Origin: Desulfuromonadales bacterium
Lineage (GTDB): Bacteria; Desulfobacterota; Desulfuromonadia; Desulfuromonadales; BM103
Length of the DNA stretch: 64,000 bases
NCBI GenBank assembly: GCA_014860225.1
Contig: JACZKE010000002.1
Coordinates: 42,314-106,313, forward strand
Direction: 5' to 3'
Of the stretch, positions 1-8,211 are shown piece by piece. The notes under the pieces were generated by a model, which worked only from the letters and a program-made list of their open reading frames with translations, searched no databases and had not been told where the DNA came from. The position numbers were made by a program, and so were the translations under genes. Position 1 is the stretch's first letter. Every line of letters starts with the position of its first letter.

Positions 1-705
1 GCGGATGGTCTCCGGCTTCAATGGAATGTAGCGGGGCCGGTCAGGACTGCGAGTGATTCGCCCGGCCTTGCACTTCCTGGGATTTGCAGGAGACTTCTCA
101 AAGATGAAATATCCCGGATCGCTGTTGATCAGCATTAATTCTTCGATGGAGGTGATGACGTTTCCGATGATGCCCCGGCAAGACTCTTCGGCTCCGGGCA
201 TAAATTTGAGCTCCTGCATGATCATGTCGGACTGGATTTCCCCGCGTCCGTTCACAATAACGATTCGATCGACACAGGCAGAAGCTTGATAGTCCGTAGT
301 TCCGACAGGTAACTTCATTGAGAAAATTCGCCCCAGAGCGATCTGGTGAAAACCCTCCTGCTTTGCCCACTGCCTCATTTCAGGGTCGAGTTCAGACAGG
401 CTTCCCTTGAAGGCCCCGGGGTCGTCACTGCCTGCCAGGGAAAGAACATCGATGAAGGCTCTGGGCGATGACAGTCCCACCTGCTTTTCAGTTCCGTCGA
501 ACAGAAAGGTACAGGTTGCTTTGTCCTCGATGGCCGTTCGCGGAAATGGCAAAAAGAAGTGCTCCAGGTCATCCTGGCAAAACCTACCCGGAGCGACGGC
601 TTCATGCGCCCGAAATGGAAACTCAAATAGTGCAGTTTGTTCGAGATCCGGAACCATGTCAGGAATATGCCGCTCGATAAAACCAGCGAGTTTGTCAAAA
701 AGCAT
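1..705 (-). CDS. hypothetical protein, 3' end outside window
   Basis: An open frame on the minus strand starts with ATG at 705 after GGGAGG (6 nt spacing) and stays open for 235 codons to the window edge, so the C-terminus is missing. The protein begins MLFDKLAGFIERHIPD and is soluble, with no signal peptide or membrane segment. I do not recognise the family. It shares its strand with the small backbone genes to its right and is probably an accessory protein of the element. A 12-bp inverted repeat and a TATAAT lie just upstream. Confidence 0.7.
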   Translation of the reverse strand, partial: MLFDKLAGFIERHIPDMVPDLEQTALFEFPFRAHEAVAPGRFCQDDLEHFFLPFPRTAIEDKATCTFLFDGTEKQVGLSSPRAFIDVLSLAGSDDPGAFKGSLSELDPEMRQWAKQEGFHQIALGRIFSMKLPVGTTDYQASACVDRIVIVNGRGEIQSDMIMQELKFMPGAEESCRGIIGNVITSIEELMLINSDPGYFIFEKSPANPRKCKAGRITRSPDRPRYIPLKPETIR

Positions 706-749
706 CTACAGCCTCCCAAATCAAAATTTACCCGTCAGGGCAGTCTATA

Positions 750-798
750 ATTATAAAATCCGTTTTGGTACACAGAAGGTCCATTATGTGTACCAAAA
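750..798 (-). promoter_or_regulatory. promoter with 12-bp inverted repeat (putative operator)
   Basis: TTTTGGTACACA at 763-774 is exactly repeated in inverse at 787-798 with a 12-nt spacer. A minus-strand TATAAT lies at 750-755, so the repeat covers the -35/spacer area of a promoter for the gene starting at 705. A dimeric regulator site is inferred. Confidence 0.55.
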
Positions 799-810
799 AC
801 GCCGATTAAG

Positions 811-830
811 AGCGGGCCGATTGGCCCGCT
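811..830. other. perfect 8-bp hairpin
   Basis: AGCGGGCC and GGCCCGCT pair around a GATT loop, 128 nt past the stop of the gene ending at 958. No clear T tract follows on either strand, so terminator function is uncertain. Confidence 0.4.
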
Positions 831-957
831 AAATTCACTCTTGGTTATCCACAGGATCTCTGGAAAAATCACCTTCTTCCTGTTGAGAGACTCCGGGTCG
901 CTCAGGTGGGGAAAGCCACTTTACCTCTTTGCCTATTTTTTGATCTTTGCTCTATCA

Positions 958-1386
958 TCAACTGGCCTGCGCAATGAGACCTGTACCATCACATCTGTGA
1001 CATGGCGTTCTCTTCTCCTGGTCGTGGTCATCGTACTCGACAATCTTCCCCCGGCCACTGCAGGTGAAACAGGTTTGCTTCCATCTGTTGCTGATGTGGT
1101 AGCGGAACCACCGGTCCCAGATCCGATGGAATACTTCCCGCCCGTCTGGGACCAGGTTGTGGGGTTCGATCATCAGTTCCTTTCGTCCCCGGATGACATT
1201 GAGGGCAGCCAGATAATATTTGCCGTCAAGCAGGCTCAGTTCTGTGACATCAAGCTGCCATTCGTCGCCGTTGTAGGCACTCAGCACAACTTGGGCCGCA
1301 ACCCGTCCGCCCGAGGTATCGGTTTGGGCCAAGTTGGTCATGATACGGATGGCTTCTTCATATCCCTTGTGGTCGATAGGTTTCAT
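958..1386 (-). CDS. hypothetical protein with DnaJ-type zinc motif
   Basis: 142 aa. The C-terminus carries two CxxCxGxG motifs (CFTCSGRG and CHRCDGTG), the spacing used by DnaJ-type zinc fingers. The middle part resembles a small family often found on integrative elements (DUF7673-like, from memory, unverified). I chose ATG at 1386 because GAGGA stands 7 nt upstream; the ATG at 1416 has no ribosome site and would overlap the previous gene. Together with the next two genes it forms a short minus-strand operon. Function unknown. Confidence 0.7.
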   Translation of the reverse strand: MKPIDHKGYEEAIRIMTNLAQTDTSGGRVAAQVVLSAYNGDEWQLDVTELSLLDGKYYLAALNVIRGRKELMIEPHNLVPDGREVFHRIWDRWFRYHISNRWKQTCFTCSGRGKIVEYDDHDQEKRTPCHRCDGTGLIAQAS

Positions 1387-1405
1387 CAACGGTTCCTCAG
1401 TTGGA

Positions 1406-1687
1406 TCATGGTTCATTGCGATAATAGTTGGTGCCCGTGTCCCTCAAGATCACAGTGCTCTCGTCGGGCAAGACCGCTGGTTCCAAAGGATTAGTGACAA
1501 ATTGCCTGATATTTGCGCCGGCTTTGGTTTGCAAGCCGTTTCCCTGCCCAGAAGAATAACTGACCTGGTTGACCGGGCTATTTCGATAAGCAGGCTCAGA
1601 GGGGCCAAACCAAAACCACCAGGCAGCTGTCACGGCCGCAAAGAGCATCAGAAACTTGACCCATGACGGCATCACATTTGTTGGCAT
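1406..1687 (-). CDS. small single-pass membrane protein
   Basis: 93 aa from ATG at 1687, which has AAGGAG 4-5 nt upstream; an ATG 15 nt earlier overlaps that ribosome site. Residues about 8-25 (WVKFLMLFAAVTAAWWFWF) form one hydrophobic segment, followed by a polar tail. It ends 19 nt before the start of the zinc-motif protein. No family recognised; cell-envelope location is inferred. Confidence 0.6.
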   Translation of the reverse strand: MPTNVMPSWVKFLMLFAAVTAAWWFWFGPSEPAYRNSPVNQVSYSSGQGNGLQTKAGANIRQFVTNPLEPAVLPDESTVILRDTGTNYYRNEP

Positions 1688-1717
1688 AAAGCTCCTTGCC
1701 ATGACGGTTGACCGGCA

Positions 1718-2017
1718 TCAATGCTCTGAAGCGAACAGATCGAGCTGAGTCGATGAAGAACCCATCCGGTAAACCCGAGTACGGTTGGTCTTGGTTTTTT
1801 TCTGAACAATTTTGGAGAAAACCTTCTCGGCATCTTCCAGCCCCCAGCGAAACCAGGCTTCCATTTGACCGCGTCCACGTGTGCTGCCGGAGGATTTTTC
1901 AACAACGTAACCGTCGCGAATTTGCAGGAGCCTAAGGCGATACCAGGCACTGCACACTGACTCGGACTGAAGGAATACTTGCCGAATAACTTCAGAATGT
2001 CTTTGGTGACTGTCCAT
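1718..2017 (-). CDS. hypothetical protein, WGR-like
   Basis: 99 aa from ATG at 2017, preceded by GTGGAG at 6 nt. The central part (DGYVVEKSSG ... AWFRWG ... AEKVFSKIVQKKT) has the layout of a WGR-type small domain, but this is a weak resemblance. It is the first gene of the operon running left to about 958. A 20-bp motif shared with the transglycosylase promoter lies 32 nt upstream. Confidence 0.6.
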   Translation of the reverse strand: MDSHQRHSEVIRQVFLQSESVCSAWYRLRLLQIRDGYVVEKSSGSTRGRGQMEAWFRWGLEDAEKVFSKIVQKKTKTNRTRVYRMGSSSTQLDLFASEH

Positions 2018-2048
2018 TTCAGGCTCCACAAACATGTGCTTGACTGAT

Positions 2049-2068
2049 AATGGGGAAGGGGGGAAGGT
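2049..2068 (-). promoter_or_regulatory. 20-bp motif shared with 27522-27541 (copy 1)
   Basis: Reads AATGGGGAAGGGGGGAAGGT on plus. It matches 19 of 20 positions of the copy at 27522-27541. Both copies lie 32-34 nt upstream of a minus-strand start codon, which suggests a common transcription factor site or leader element. Confidence 0.45.
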
Positions 2069-2084
2069 TCATGGTGAGATTTTG

Positions 2085-2130
2085 TTGAAAACTCTGTAAA
2101 TGTCATTTATAGTTCGCATAATACGAACTA
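2085..2130 (+). promoter_or_regulatory. promoter and palindromic operator of the nucleotidyltransferase/HTH operon
   Basis: TTGAAA (2085-2090), 17-nt spacer, TATAGT (2108-2113) make a good sigma-70 promoter. TAGTTCG (2110-2116) and CGAACTA (2124-2130) form a perfect 7-bp inverted repeat with 7-nt spacer that overlaps the -10 box. AGGAG follows before ATG 2140. The arrangement is typical of self-repressed toxin-antitoxin operons. Confidence 0.65.
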
Positions 2131-2139
2131 GGAGATACA

Positions 2140-2739
2140 ATGTCATATCAATATGAGCAGTTTGACACAGCACTACGGTTACTTAATGGCCGCTTGGCCA
2201 TAGCTGACTCCCCAAATTTCAACCTGGTGGTTTGCGGTGGAACAGCTTTGGTCGCAACCGAGTTGGTCATGCGAGCCACTAGAGACGTAGACATCGTGGC
2301 GATGGCGGATGACGAAGGCTGCCTGATTGACCCAGCACCACTTCCAGGTGCATTGGTGACAGCGGCCCTTGAGGTAGCGGAGGATCTGGGGCTTCCGGTG
2401 GACTGGTTGAATAATGGACCCAGTAGCGGTGAAGGAGGAATTTACCGCCTTGGCCTTCCTCAGGGGTTTGCTGGTCGCTTGACCTGGAAGAGGTTCGGAG
2501 AAAAGTTGTCAGTTGCCTTCATCGATCGTATTGATCAGATTTACTTTAAACTCTATGCCGCCGTTGATCAGTTCGGCAGTTATCATGCAACAGATCTCCA
2601 GGAGTTGAATCCCACGGATGATGAGCTGCTAAAGGCCATTGCCTGGTCAAGAACGCATGATCCATCAGAGGGTTACATGGAAAGTATCAAAATGTTTTTT
2701 AGAGAGTTTGGCTATGAGCATCTCGTTGACCGAATTTAA
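2140..2739 (+). CDS. nucleotidyltransferase-fold protein (DUF6036-like)
   Basis: 199 aa. CGGTALVATEL (residues 32-42) followed by RATRDVDIV (45-53) is the GG...DxD core of minimal nucleotidyltransferases, with D49 and D51 as probable metal ligands. Length and layout fit DUF6036/AbiEii-type proteins. The next gene, a winged-helix protein, overlaps its end by 26 nt, so the two are translated together. NTase plus HTH pairs often act as toxin-antitoxin or abortive infection modules; that role is inferred. AGGAG at 2130-2134 supports the start. Confidence 0.7.
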   Translation: MSYQYEQFDTALRLLNGRLAIADSPNFNLVVCGGTALVATELVMRATRDVDIVAMADDEGCLIDPAPLPGALVTAALEVAEDLGLPVDWLNNGPSSGEGGIYRLGLPQGFAGRLTWKRFGEKLSVAFIDRIDQIYFKLYAAVDQFGSYHATDLQELNPTDDELLKAIAWSRTHDPSEGYMESIKMFFREFGYEHLVDRI

Positions 2740-3730
2740 AAAGAAAATCCTTGAAAGCCTACTCGATCTATTGTGGCGACAATGGTCTGCAATTGGTGTT
2801 TCCGGTTACAGCACGTCAGAAGAGTCGAAGGTGATTGACCCAGAGGCTCTCTTGTTGCTGACCTTGACGGTTGCTCGGCACGATGCTCGTTTATTTGATG
2901 AAGTGCTGGATTGGCTGGGTGTCAACGGAGACTTTTTGAATGTTCAGCGCCTGCAGAACCTGGTGAAACAATTTGATTTCCAGGCCAAGGTGGAGCTTAG
3001 CGCCATTGCAGAGATGCTTGGCCAAAAATCCTCTGTAGCGCTCAAATGGAAAAAACTGGCGACAAAATACTTCCAGGAAAAGGAATCAGCTCTATTCTAT
3101 ATGAAAGATGGGCGTCAGATGCCGTCACCAGAAGAATGCGACGGAATCTTTCGTCATCATGGACTGCTGCGCCCAGTGATTCAGAAACGAGGGCTTTCTC
3201 AAGCTTTTCCCAAAGAAGGAATGCCCGCTTTGCTTTTGCGGCTGCGAGCTCTGTTTGGAGTGAATCTCAGATGTGAAATTCTATGCCTACTCGGGTCGGT
3301 TGATGAAATTCACCCTTCTCTGATTGCCAAATTAATTGGCCAAAGCCCGCGCTCAACGCAGAATATTCTGGCTGAAATGGCTCGCTCAGGTGTCGTACAG
3401 GTTCGAACCAGCGCTCGCGAAAAAATTTACGCCCTTGCCCCAGAAGCCCTGGATAAACTATTGCGGCCGGAAGGCTGGACACCATGGGTGAATTCTGTTC
3501 CATTATTTCGGGCTCTCGAGATTCTTTGGCTTGGCGTGACCAATCCCAAGTTACAATCGCTCGATCCGTTGATGCTGGCCTCGGAATGGCGGAGGATAAC
3601 GAAGCAGATCAGGCCGTTACTCGGGGACGCCGGAAGGGGGCAGCCTTTACGGGAAGATTTTTCGTTTGCAGGTGAAAAATATTACGAGATTTTCATAGAT
3701 GACATTAGCCAGGTTTTGGCCAAGCTATAA
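2714..3730 (+). CDS. winged-helix DNA-binding protein paired with the nucleotidyltransferase
   Basis: 338 aa if started at ATG 2714 inside the end of the upstream gene; the frame is open further upstream but that part overlaps the nucleotidyltransferase. Residues about 195-245 (HPSLIAKLIGQSPRSTQNIL, then SGVVQV) form a MarR-like winged helix. The rest is helical with no recognised domain. It is the likely repressor acting on the 2110-2130 palindrome and the probable antitoxin partner. Whether it neutralises the upstream protein is inference. Confidence 0.65.
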   Translation: MSISLTEFKKKILESLLDLLWRQWSAIGVSGYSTSEESKVIDPEALLLLTLTVARHDARLFDEVLDWLGVNGDFLNVQRLQNLVKQFDFQAKVELSAIAEMLGQKSSVALKWKKLATKYFQEKESALFYMKDGRQMPSPEECDGIFRHHGLLRPVIQKRGLSQAFPKEGMPALLLRLRALFGVNLRCEILCLLGSVDEIHPSLIAKLIGQSPRSTQNILAEMARSGVVQVRTSAREKIYALAPEALDKLLRPEGWTPWVNSVPLFRALEILWLGVTNPKLQSLDPLMLASEWRRITKQIRPLLGDAGRGQPLREDFSFAGEKYYEIFIDDISQVLAKL

Positions 3731-3971
3731 CTTGATGCTTATTTTGAGGCTCGTCCACCATGTCAGGTGCCGCCGCAGGCAGGGACCTAGATTGCGGGAT
3801 TTGTTGGAATGGCTATCAGGCTATCCACCTAGACCCCAAAATCAATGAAGAACATAATCTAGAACGCCACCAATGTTTTGACCTTCCTTGAAGACTGGGG
3901 TAGATTGGCGATGTTAAATTTTTATTGATCTACGAGAAAATTTGTTGCTAAGGGGGGCATCAGTTAAGGAG

Positions 3972-3999
3972 GCCATCCGATCGCAGGGTGGCTTTTTTT
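3972..3999 (+). terminator. rho-independent terminator
   Basis: GCCATCC (3972-3978) pairs with GGGTGGC (3986-3992, one G-U) and is followed by seven T. It ends the operon at 3730. The surrounding 3731-4085 spacer holds nothing else I can identify. Confidence 0.7.
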
Positions 4000-4085
4000 C
4001 GTAACTATTCCCCCGTCCCTGAAGTCGATGCCCTGGCGGGCTCAGCTTAACGGCCCGTCCCGTCATGCACTAGCACGGAGCCAGC

Positions 4086-4811
4086 ATGAGTGATATTTAC
4101 GCGAACGCCGTTGACTCACTTCGAATAGGCATTGAACATTTCTTGAAGGTGCCGGGCTACTCTAGCCGCAAACACGCAATTCTTACCCTTTTTCACTCGA
4201 TCGAACTCTTTTTGAAAGAGCAACTCCATCGCACAAACCCCATCCTGATCTACCGGAATCTTGATACGAAGATTACCGATGACTCAATTACGGTTGGGAT
4301 CAAGGAGGCTCTAACCCGGTTGGAGAACCTTGGATCGGGATTGTCCAAGGAACCCCAAGAAGTCATCGAGCGAATTCAGAAAAGACGAAATCGCATCGAG
4401 CACCACCGCTACGATCACATGGAAGAGGACGAAAAGATCATTTCTGAATCGCTCGCCTTCATCCTATTTTTCGTAGATGGCGTCCTCAAAGGAAAACTTG
4501 AGGATGATGTACCTGCAGATACTCTCAGAGAAATTCAAAGGCTAGTGTACGACCGCCAAGACCTCTCCTGGATCGCAATGCATCGAGTTGAACAATGGAT
4601 GCTTGAAATTTGGCCAGAATGGAACAACGAGGAATCGGACACCCCGGAAGAATTCAGTGGGACGCTGGACTGCCCAATCTGCCGCGAATCATATTTGGTC
4701 CTTGGCTATCACGACAAACCATTCTGTTTCCATTGCAACACCTCCGTTGCTGCTGCCGAATGCGAAGACTGCGGTCGCACTTATCTCATAAGCAAAGGCT
4801 GCTGTTCATGA
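4086..4811 (+). CDS. HEPN-like protein with C-terminal zinc ribbon
   Basis: 241 aa. The N-terminal 160 residues are helical and contain RNRIEH (R101, N102, H106), matching the RNxxxH signature of HEPN ribonucleases. The C-terminal 45 residues hold three cysteine pairs (CPIC, CFHC, CEDC) and a final CC, a zinc-ribbon-like tail. An Abi_C-type gene and a TIR gene follow, so a role in abortive phage defence as an RNase or RNA-binding protein is likely but inferred. The region is AT-richer than the backbone, which fits acquired cargo. Confidence 0.55.
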   Translation: MSDIYANAVDSLRIGIEHFLKVPGYSSRKHAILTLFHSIELFLKEQLHRTNPILIYRNLDTKITDDSITVGIKEALTRLENLGSGLSKEPQEVIERIQKRRNRIEHHRYDHMEEDEKIISESLAFILFFVDGVLKGKLEDDVPADTLREIQRLVYDRQDLSWIAMHRVEQWMLEIWPEWNNEESDTPEEFSGTLDCPICRESYLVLGYHDKPFCFHCNTSVAAAECEDCGRTYLISKGCCS

Positions 4812-4833
4812 ACCAAACGCATAACCTTGCAGT

Positions 4834-4864
4834 TGAGCTGACCTGCGCAAAATGCCGCGCAGGC
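4834..4864. other. 7-bp perfect hairpin between HEPN and Abi genes
   Basis: CCTGCGC and GCGCAGG pair around AAAATGCC in the 81-nt gap between two defence genes. No T tract follows. It may limit read-through or protect the transcript; the role is unknown. Confidence 0.35.
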
Positions 4865-4892
4865 CGCTCACTTTCAAGATAGTTGCAAAAAT

Positions 4893-5717
4893 ATGAAAAT
4901 TACAGAACGAACAATTAGTGCAATAGGAAAAATAGCTACTGGCGATGAGCATCTTTCCACGTATCGTAGCGGCCCACAACTAGTTCGGCTTTTCAACGAA
5001 TTCGGAACCAATGACATATATGGCCAAGGTTTTCCATCCCGTTGGCAATATGCAGAAGACAAAATTCGCTCCCTGAATGGCACTGATGCAATCGGCGCCC
5101 TGTTGTGCCAAATACTCGATCCAAGAGAATTCATGGACACCGAGTTCAGCATGAGTGAGGCCGTACAATACGTCAATGCGAGATTTAAATACGATGGCTA
5201 TGAGGTAGTTATTGATAATGGTTTAGCCAAAATTCGAGATCTGGCTGGCATTGCTGTAACCTGCGAGCATCCCTTTCAAGGCTCTAAAAAGGAAGGGCAC
5301 CTTTTCATTGATGAACAAATCAAAAAGGCAGAGACAAAAATCAAAGAAGGTGACTATGACGGTGCAATAACAAATGCAAGGTCATTGCTCGAGGCCGTGT
5401 TGACTGAACTCGAAAAAACACTCGATAAAAATGCACCACCATACGATGGTGATCTGACCAAACTATATAAACGGGTACAAAAACTTTTGAATTTAGAACC
5501 AGGCCGACCTGATATTGAAGGCCCATTAAAACAGGTACTTTCAGGCTTGAGCAGTATCGTGAATGGCATGGCTGGCTTAAGCAATAAAATGGGTGACAGG
5601 CATGTCCGGTCTTATAAGCCCAATAAACACCATGCTTCACTTGTAGTAAACACAGCGAAAACATTAGCTAACTTTCTCTTTGAAACACATCAGTATCAGA
5701 AAGGAAAAAGCAGCTAA
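4893..5717 (+). CDS. abortive infection protein with Abi_C domain
   Basis: 274 aa. The C-terminal part from residue 150 shows the typical Abi_C sequence features: GDYDGAITNARSLLEAVLTEL, then VLSGLSSIVNGMAGLSNKMGD with RHVRS, then NTAKTLANFLFET. Known members are helical, HEPN-related proteins that arrest cells on phage infection. The N-terminal half (residues 1-140) is a separate domain found in several Abi_C proteins. It stands between the HEPN-like and TIR genes. Mechanism cannot be read from sequence; family call is good. Confidence 0.75.
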   Translation: MKITERTISAIGKIATGDEHLSTYRSGPQLVRLFNEFGTNDIYGQGFPSRWQYAEDKIRSLNGTDAIGALLCQILDPREFMDTEFSMSEAVQYVNARFKYDGYEVVIDNGLAKIRDLAGIAVTCEHPFQGSKKEGHLFIDEQIKKAETKIKEGDYDGAITNARSLLEAVLTELEKTLDKNAPPYDGDLTKLYKRVQKLLNLEPGRPDIEGPLKQVLSGLSSIVNGMAGLSNKMGDRHVRSYKPNKHHASLVVNTAKTLANFLFETHQYQKGKSS

Positions 5718-5850
5718 CAGTAGATCAAGCGGATGGAATGGGGCTGGGTCCTTCCCGAAAACAAAACCAAATTGCGGCAAGTCAAGCTTGCGTCGCCACC
5801 GCTTGTCGTGAACCGTTAACACTTCACTTTCAAATAGGGAGATAAGGGAC

Positions 5851-6564
5851 ATGGCTAGATGCACAGCACCAGTACTCGGCCATCGCACAGCGAGCGCCGC
5901 AGCCAACTGCCCTGCGTGCGGTGAACGTTATGGAAGAAGCTATGGGGGGTACAGCAGCTACGGGTCGTATTCACCCTCGTCATACTCCCCGACGCGAAGC
6001 AGTGGGAGTAGTGGGAGTAGTGGGAGTAGCGGCGGGCCAAGCCGCGGCACAAAGCCGCGCTGGTCTGGAGCCGGTTCGTCCGTGTGGTACACGCCTGAAG
6101 AAGTGCGAGCGCTCACACCTTTACGCAACAGCGTCGAGGAGTTGACAAAGAAGCCTGACCTTCGGGATGTATTCCTATGCCATGCCTGGGACGACCGGTG
6201 GGGGGCAGCTAAGGAGCTTCACGATCTACTGGAGTCATGTGGTGTGCGGGTCTGGTTTAGCGAGAAAGACGTTGGCCTTGGTGTGCCGTTACTCCGTGCA
6301 ATTGATAAGGGCCTGGCAAACTCGAAAGTAGGAATCGTGCTGGTGACCCCTGCGCTGCTACGCCGCTTACCTGCAGAGGGCATCGCTGACAAAGAGCTGT
6401 CGGCACTTCTCGCGCGCGAGCGGCTCGTCCCAGTCGTGCACGGGACGACGTATGAAGCTCTCCGCGAAGTTAGCCCCCTTCTTGCTTCGCGAAGTGGCCT
6501 GAGTACTGCAGAAGATCCAATGGCAGACGTCGCAGCCAAGCTCGCAGAGCTGGTTGCGCTATAA
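5851..6564 (+). CDS. TIR-domain protein with low-complexity linker
   Basis: 237 aa. Residues 1-25 hold a CxxC pair; residues 30-65 are rich in Ser, Gly and Tyr and include a tandem GSS repeat (9-bp DNA repeat near 6000-6027). The TIR domain starts at DVFLCHAWDDR (106-116), continues with VWFSEKDVGLG near 135 and IDKGLANSKVGIVLVTP near 150-170, and has a candidate catalytic Glu at E182 (ADKEL). TIR proteins of this type usually degrade NAD+ when a sensor is triggered. The neighbouring Abi_C gene could be the partner; this is inference. RBS AAGGGAC precedes the ATG closely. Confidence 0.75.
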   Translation: MARCTAPVLGHRTASAAANCPACGERYGRSYGGYSSYGSYSPSSYSPTRSSGSSGSSGSSGGPSRGTKPRWSGAGSSVWYTPEEVRALTPLRNSVEELTKKPDLRDVFLCHAWDDRWGAAKELHDLLESCGVRVWFSEKDVGLGVPLLRAIDKGLANSKVGIVLVTPALLRRLPAEGIADKELSALLARERLVPVVHGTTYEALREVSPLLASRSGLSTAEDPMADVAAKLAELVAL

Positions 6565-6662
6565 CTGAGTCAACCGTACTTAGTTAACCCCCGCCTTCAG
6601 CACGGCTTAGGGGCCACGCCGTTTTGGATCTAGGAAAACTATTCCAAATCACGACCTATAGA

Positions 6663-6706
6663 ACACGAACACTGTTAGCCTAGCGATCCTGGTGAGGTGT
6701 TCGTGT
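6663..6706. repeat. 10-bp perfect inverted repeat in spacer
   Basis: ACACGAACAC (6663-6672) and GTGTTCGTGT (6697-6706) are separated by 24 nt. It is in the 320-nt spacer 6565-6885 upstream of the orphan gene at 6886. It could be an operator or a recombination site. The spacer also holds a GC-rich possible terminator hairpin near 6600-6625 (ACGGC/GCCGT then TTT) for the TIR gene. Confidence 0.45.
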
Positions 6707-6885
6707 AATGCAGGAAGATTGTTAATGGGGTACTGGCAACCGATTTGGCATTAAAAATCAATGCGGGATAATATTTAAGGCGGTCCTAAAGTGAATCTAG
6801 CCAGCAGAATGACTCAACTTTGTCTACGGAACCTGAGTCGGTTCGTGATGCAGCGGTCTGCACCTTGTCTGTTGGTTGAAGCCGA

Positions 6886-7809
6886 ATGAACGACACATGG
6901 AAAATGCAACGCGATATCTTGAATAGTATCCCAGAATTTGAACGTCTGAGGATCCAGGAAGAAAATGCGAAGGAAGCTGAGGCACTCTACAAAGAGTTTA
7001 CGGCAGCCTTTAGCAAGGAAATGTGTGATTCATGTGGCAAGCCGATCAACACTTTCTCAAAAGAGAGTCCATGCTTTCACTGGCTCTTAAGACCTGGGAA
7101 GGCGAAAAAAGAGCACATTGAAAAAGTCCTAAGGGAAAAAGGTTACTTTAGATGTGCTGCATATATAAAATGGGTCTCCAATTTTGAAAGCCACTTCAAA
7201 TATATTAACAATTTGTCCGAAGAGGGAAATTTAGAAGCACTATTCCATTGGTCAGCGAAGTACAAGCATATCAAGTGGACGTTTTGGTGTACCAGAAATG
7301 ATTACGCAGGGCACAATAATCAACCACCACATTTTCATTTCGAAATGCGCCTCGATAAGATGCCATTTATAAAATTCAATGATTTTCATATTCCTTTTTC
7401 AGAAGAAGATTTGTTTAATATCCGCTCTCATGAAGATCCAGAATCGCCAGTTAAGCAAACATTCGGATTTTATGGTGCAGGACTAGAGGAGGCTTTTTCT
7501 CTTGATACAGAAAAACTTTTAAATGGGCTAACGACGACAGAAAATCAGGAAGAGGCAGTTTATCATGTACATACTGTTCTTCATTCAGAAGAAGGAATAC
7601 CTGTTGAAGTGATAAACAAAGCTATGGCTGCAGCGAAAAAAAAGAAGGTCCCAGTGGCAAAGATTCTTCGGGGGCTTGGTTATGATGCGAAAGTTGTAAT
7701 TGAGCCGGCTGAGTCCTTAATTACAAAAGAAAGTAGAAGCAACCCGAGACAGAAAAAATTATCTAGCAGTTCTGTGGATGCCGAACTGGACCCTCCCTTT
7801 GTAAAGTAG
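6886..7809 (+). CDS. orphan protein in defence cargo
   Basis: 307 aa, AT-rich (clearly lower GC than the backbone). Visible features: a CDSCGK cysteine pair near residue 46, a PPHFHFEM segment near 147, a charged lysine-rich C-terminal tail. No signal peptide or membrane segment. The ribosome site before ATG 6886 is weak; ATG at 6904 is an alternative. I do not recognise a family. It lies next to Abi and TIR genes, so a defence role is possible but unproven. Confidence 0.6.
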   Translation: MNDTWKMQRDILNSIPEFERLRIQEENAKEAEALYKEFTAAFSKEMCDSCGKPINTFSKESPCFHWLLRPGKAKKEHIEKVLREKGYFRCAAYIKWVSNFESHFKYINNLSEEGNLEALFHWSAKYKHIKWTFWCTRNDYAGHNNQPPHFHFEMRLDKMPFIKFNDFHIPFSEEDLFNIRSHEDPESPVKQTFGFYGAGLEEAFSLDTEKLLNGLTTTENQEEAVYHVHTVLHSEEGIPVEVINKAMAAAKKKKVPVAKILRGLGYDAKVVIEPAESLITKESRSNPRQKKLSSSSVDAELDPPFVK

Positions 7810-8027
7810 GCACCTCAACTTAGCGGAGGTGTCTTGAAAAATACCATCTGCAACACAAAACGGCCCAACCTGATTCCAAATGGTTGAGCCGCCTTACGTG
7901 TTGTGCTGTAATGAAGTCTTGCTCCACCTAGAATTTAAGGCACATATCGATTTATCAATAATCTAGCATTTACTTTTGAAAATGGACTTCGGGGAACTCA
8001 GGTCCATCCGCAAATTTAATGATTCAT

Positions 8028-8066
8028 AAAAATGGGAGGCAACCATTTTGGCCACCTCCCATTTTT
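8028..8066 (-). terminator. strong terminator after the 38-aa gene
   Basis: A perfect 12-bp stem (8028-8039 with 8055-8066) begins directly after the stop codon at 8067-8069 and ends in a T run on the minus strand; on plus it is also followed by T, so it can act both ways. It marks the end of the backbone operon that runs left from 18.1 kb. Confidence 0.75.
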
Positions 8067-8183
8067 CTACCCCATACTCAAAATTTCCACCTGAGCACTT
8101 GGGGCCTTTCTCCGGATCAGCTTCTCAAACTCATCCCAAGAGAGTGTGTACTCACGATTGTTGATTCTGACCTTGACCGACAT
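8067..8183 (-). CDS. 38-aa hypothetical protein
   Basis: A short frame starting MSVKVRINNREYTLSWDEF with AAAGGAG 7-8 nt before ATG 8183 and a terminator right after its stop. The strong ribosome site, the hairpin leader and the fit with the neighbouring small genes support it as real. No family is recognised. It is the last gene of the recombination block. Confidence 0.6.
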   Translation of the reverse strand: MSVKVRINNREYTLSWDEFEKLIRRKAPSAQVEILSMG

Positions 8184-8211
8184 AGACCGTCTCCTTTCCG
8201 GTTGAAGTTCG

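Noticed and set aside
845..853. Perfect DnaA box TTATCCACA
   Set aside because: Only one copy, no AT-rich unwinding region, iterons or replication gene nearby; not called as an origin.
1672..2106. 144-codon minus-strand frame
   Set aside because: Overlaps the 99-aa gene in another frame and shows no protein-like pattern or ribosome site.
5990..6030. Short tandem repeat, first read as a CRISPR or VNTR locus
   Set aside because: 9-bp units in frame coding for GSS in the TIR protein linker; no spacers.
6565..6885. Possible integron attC-like site (inverted repeats, GTTA motifs)
   Set aside because: Core GTTRRRY/RYYYAAC pairs do not fit, and no integrase is in the window.
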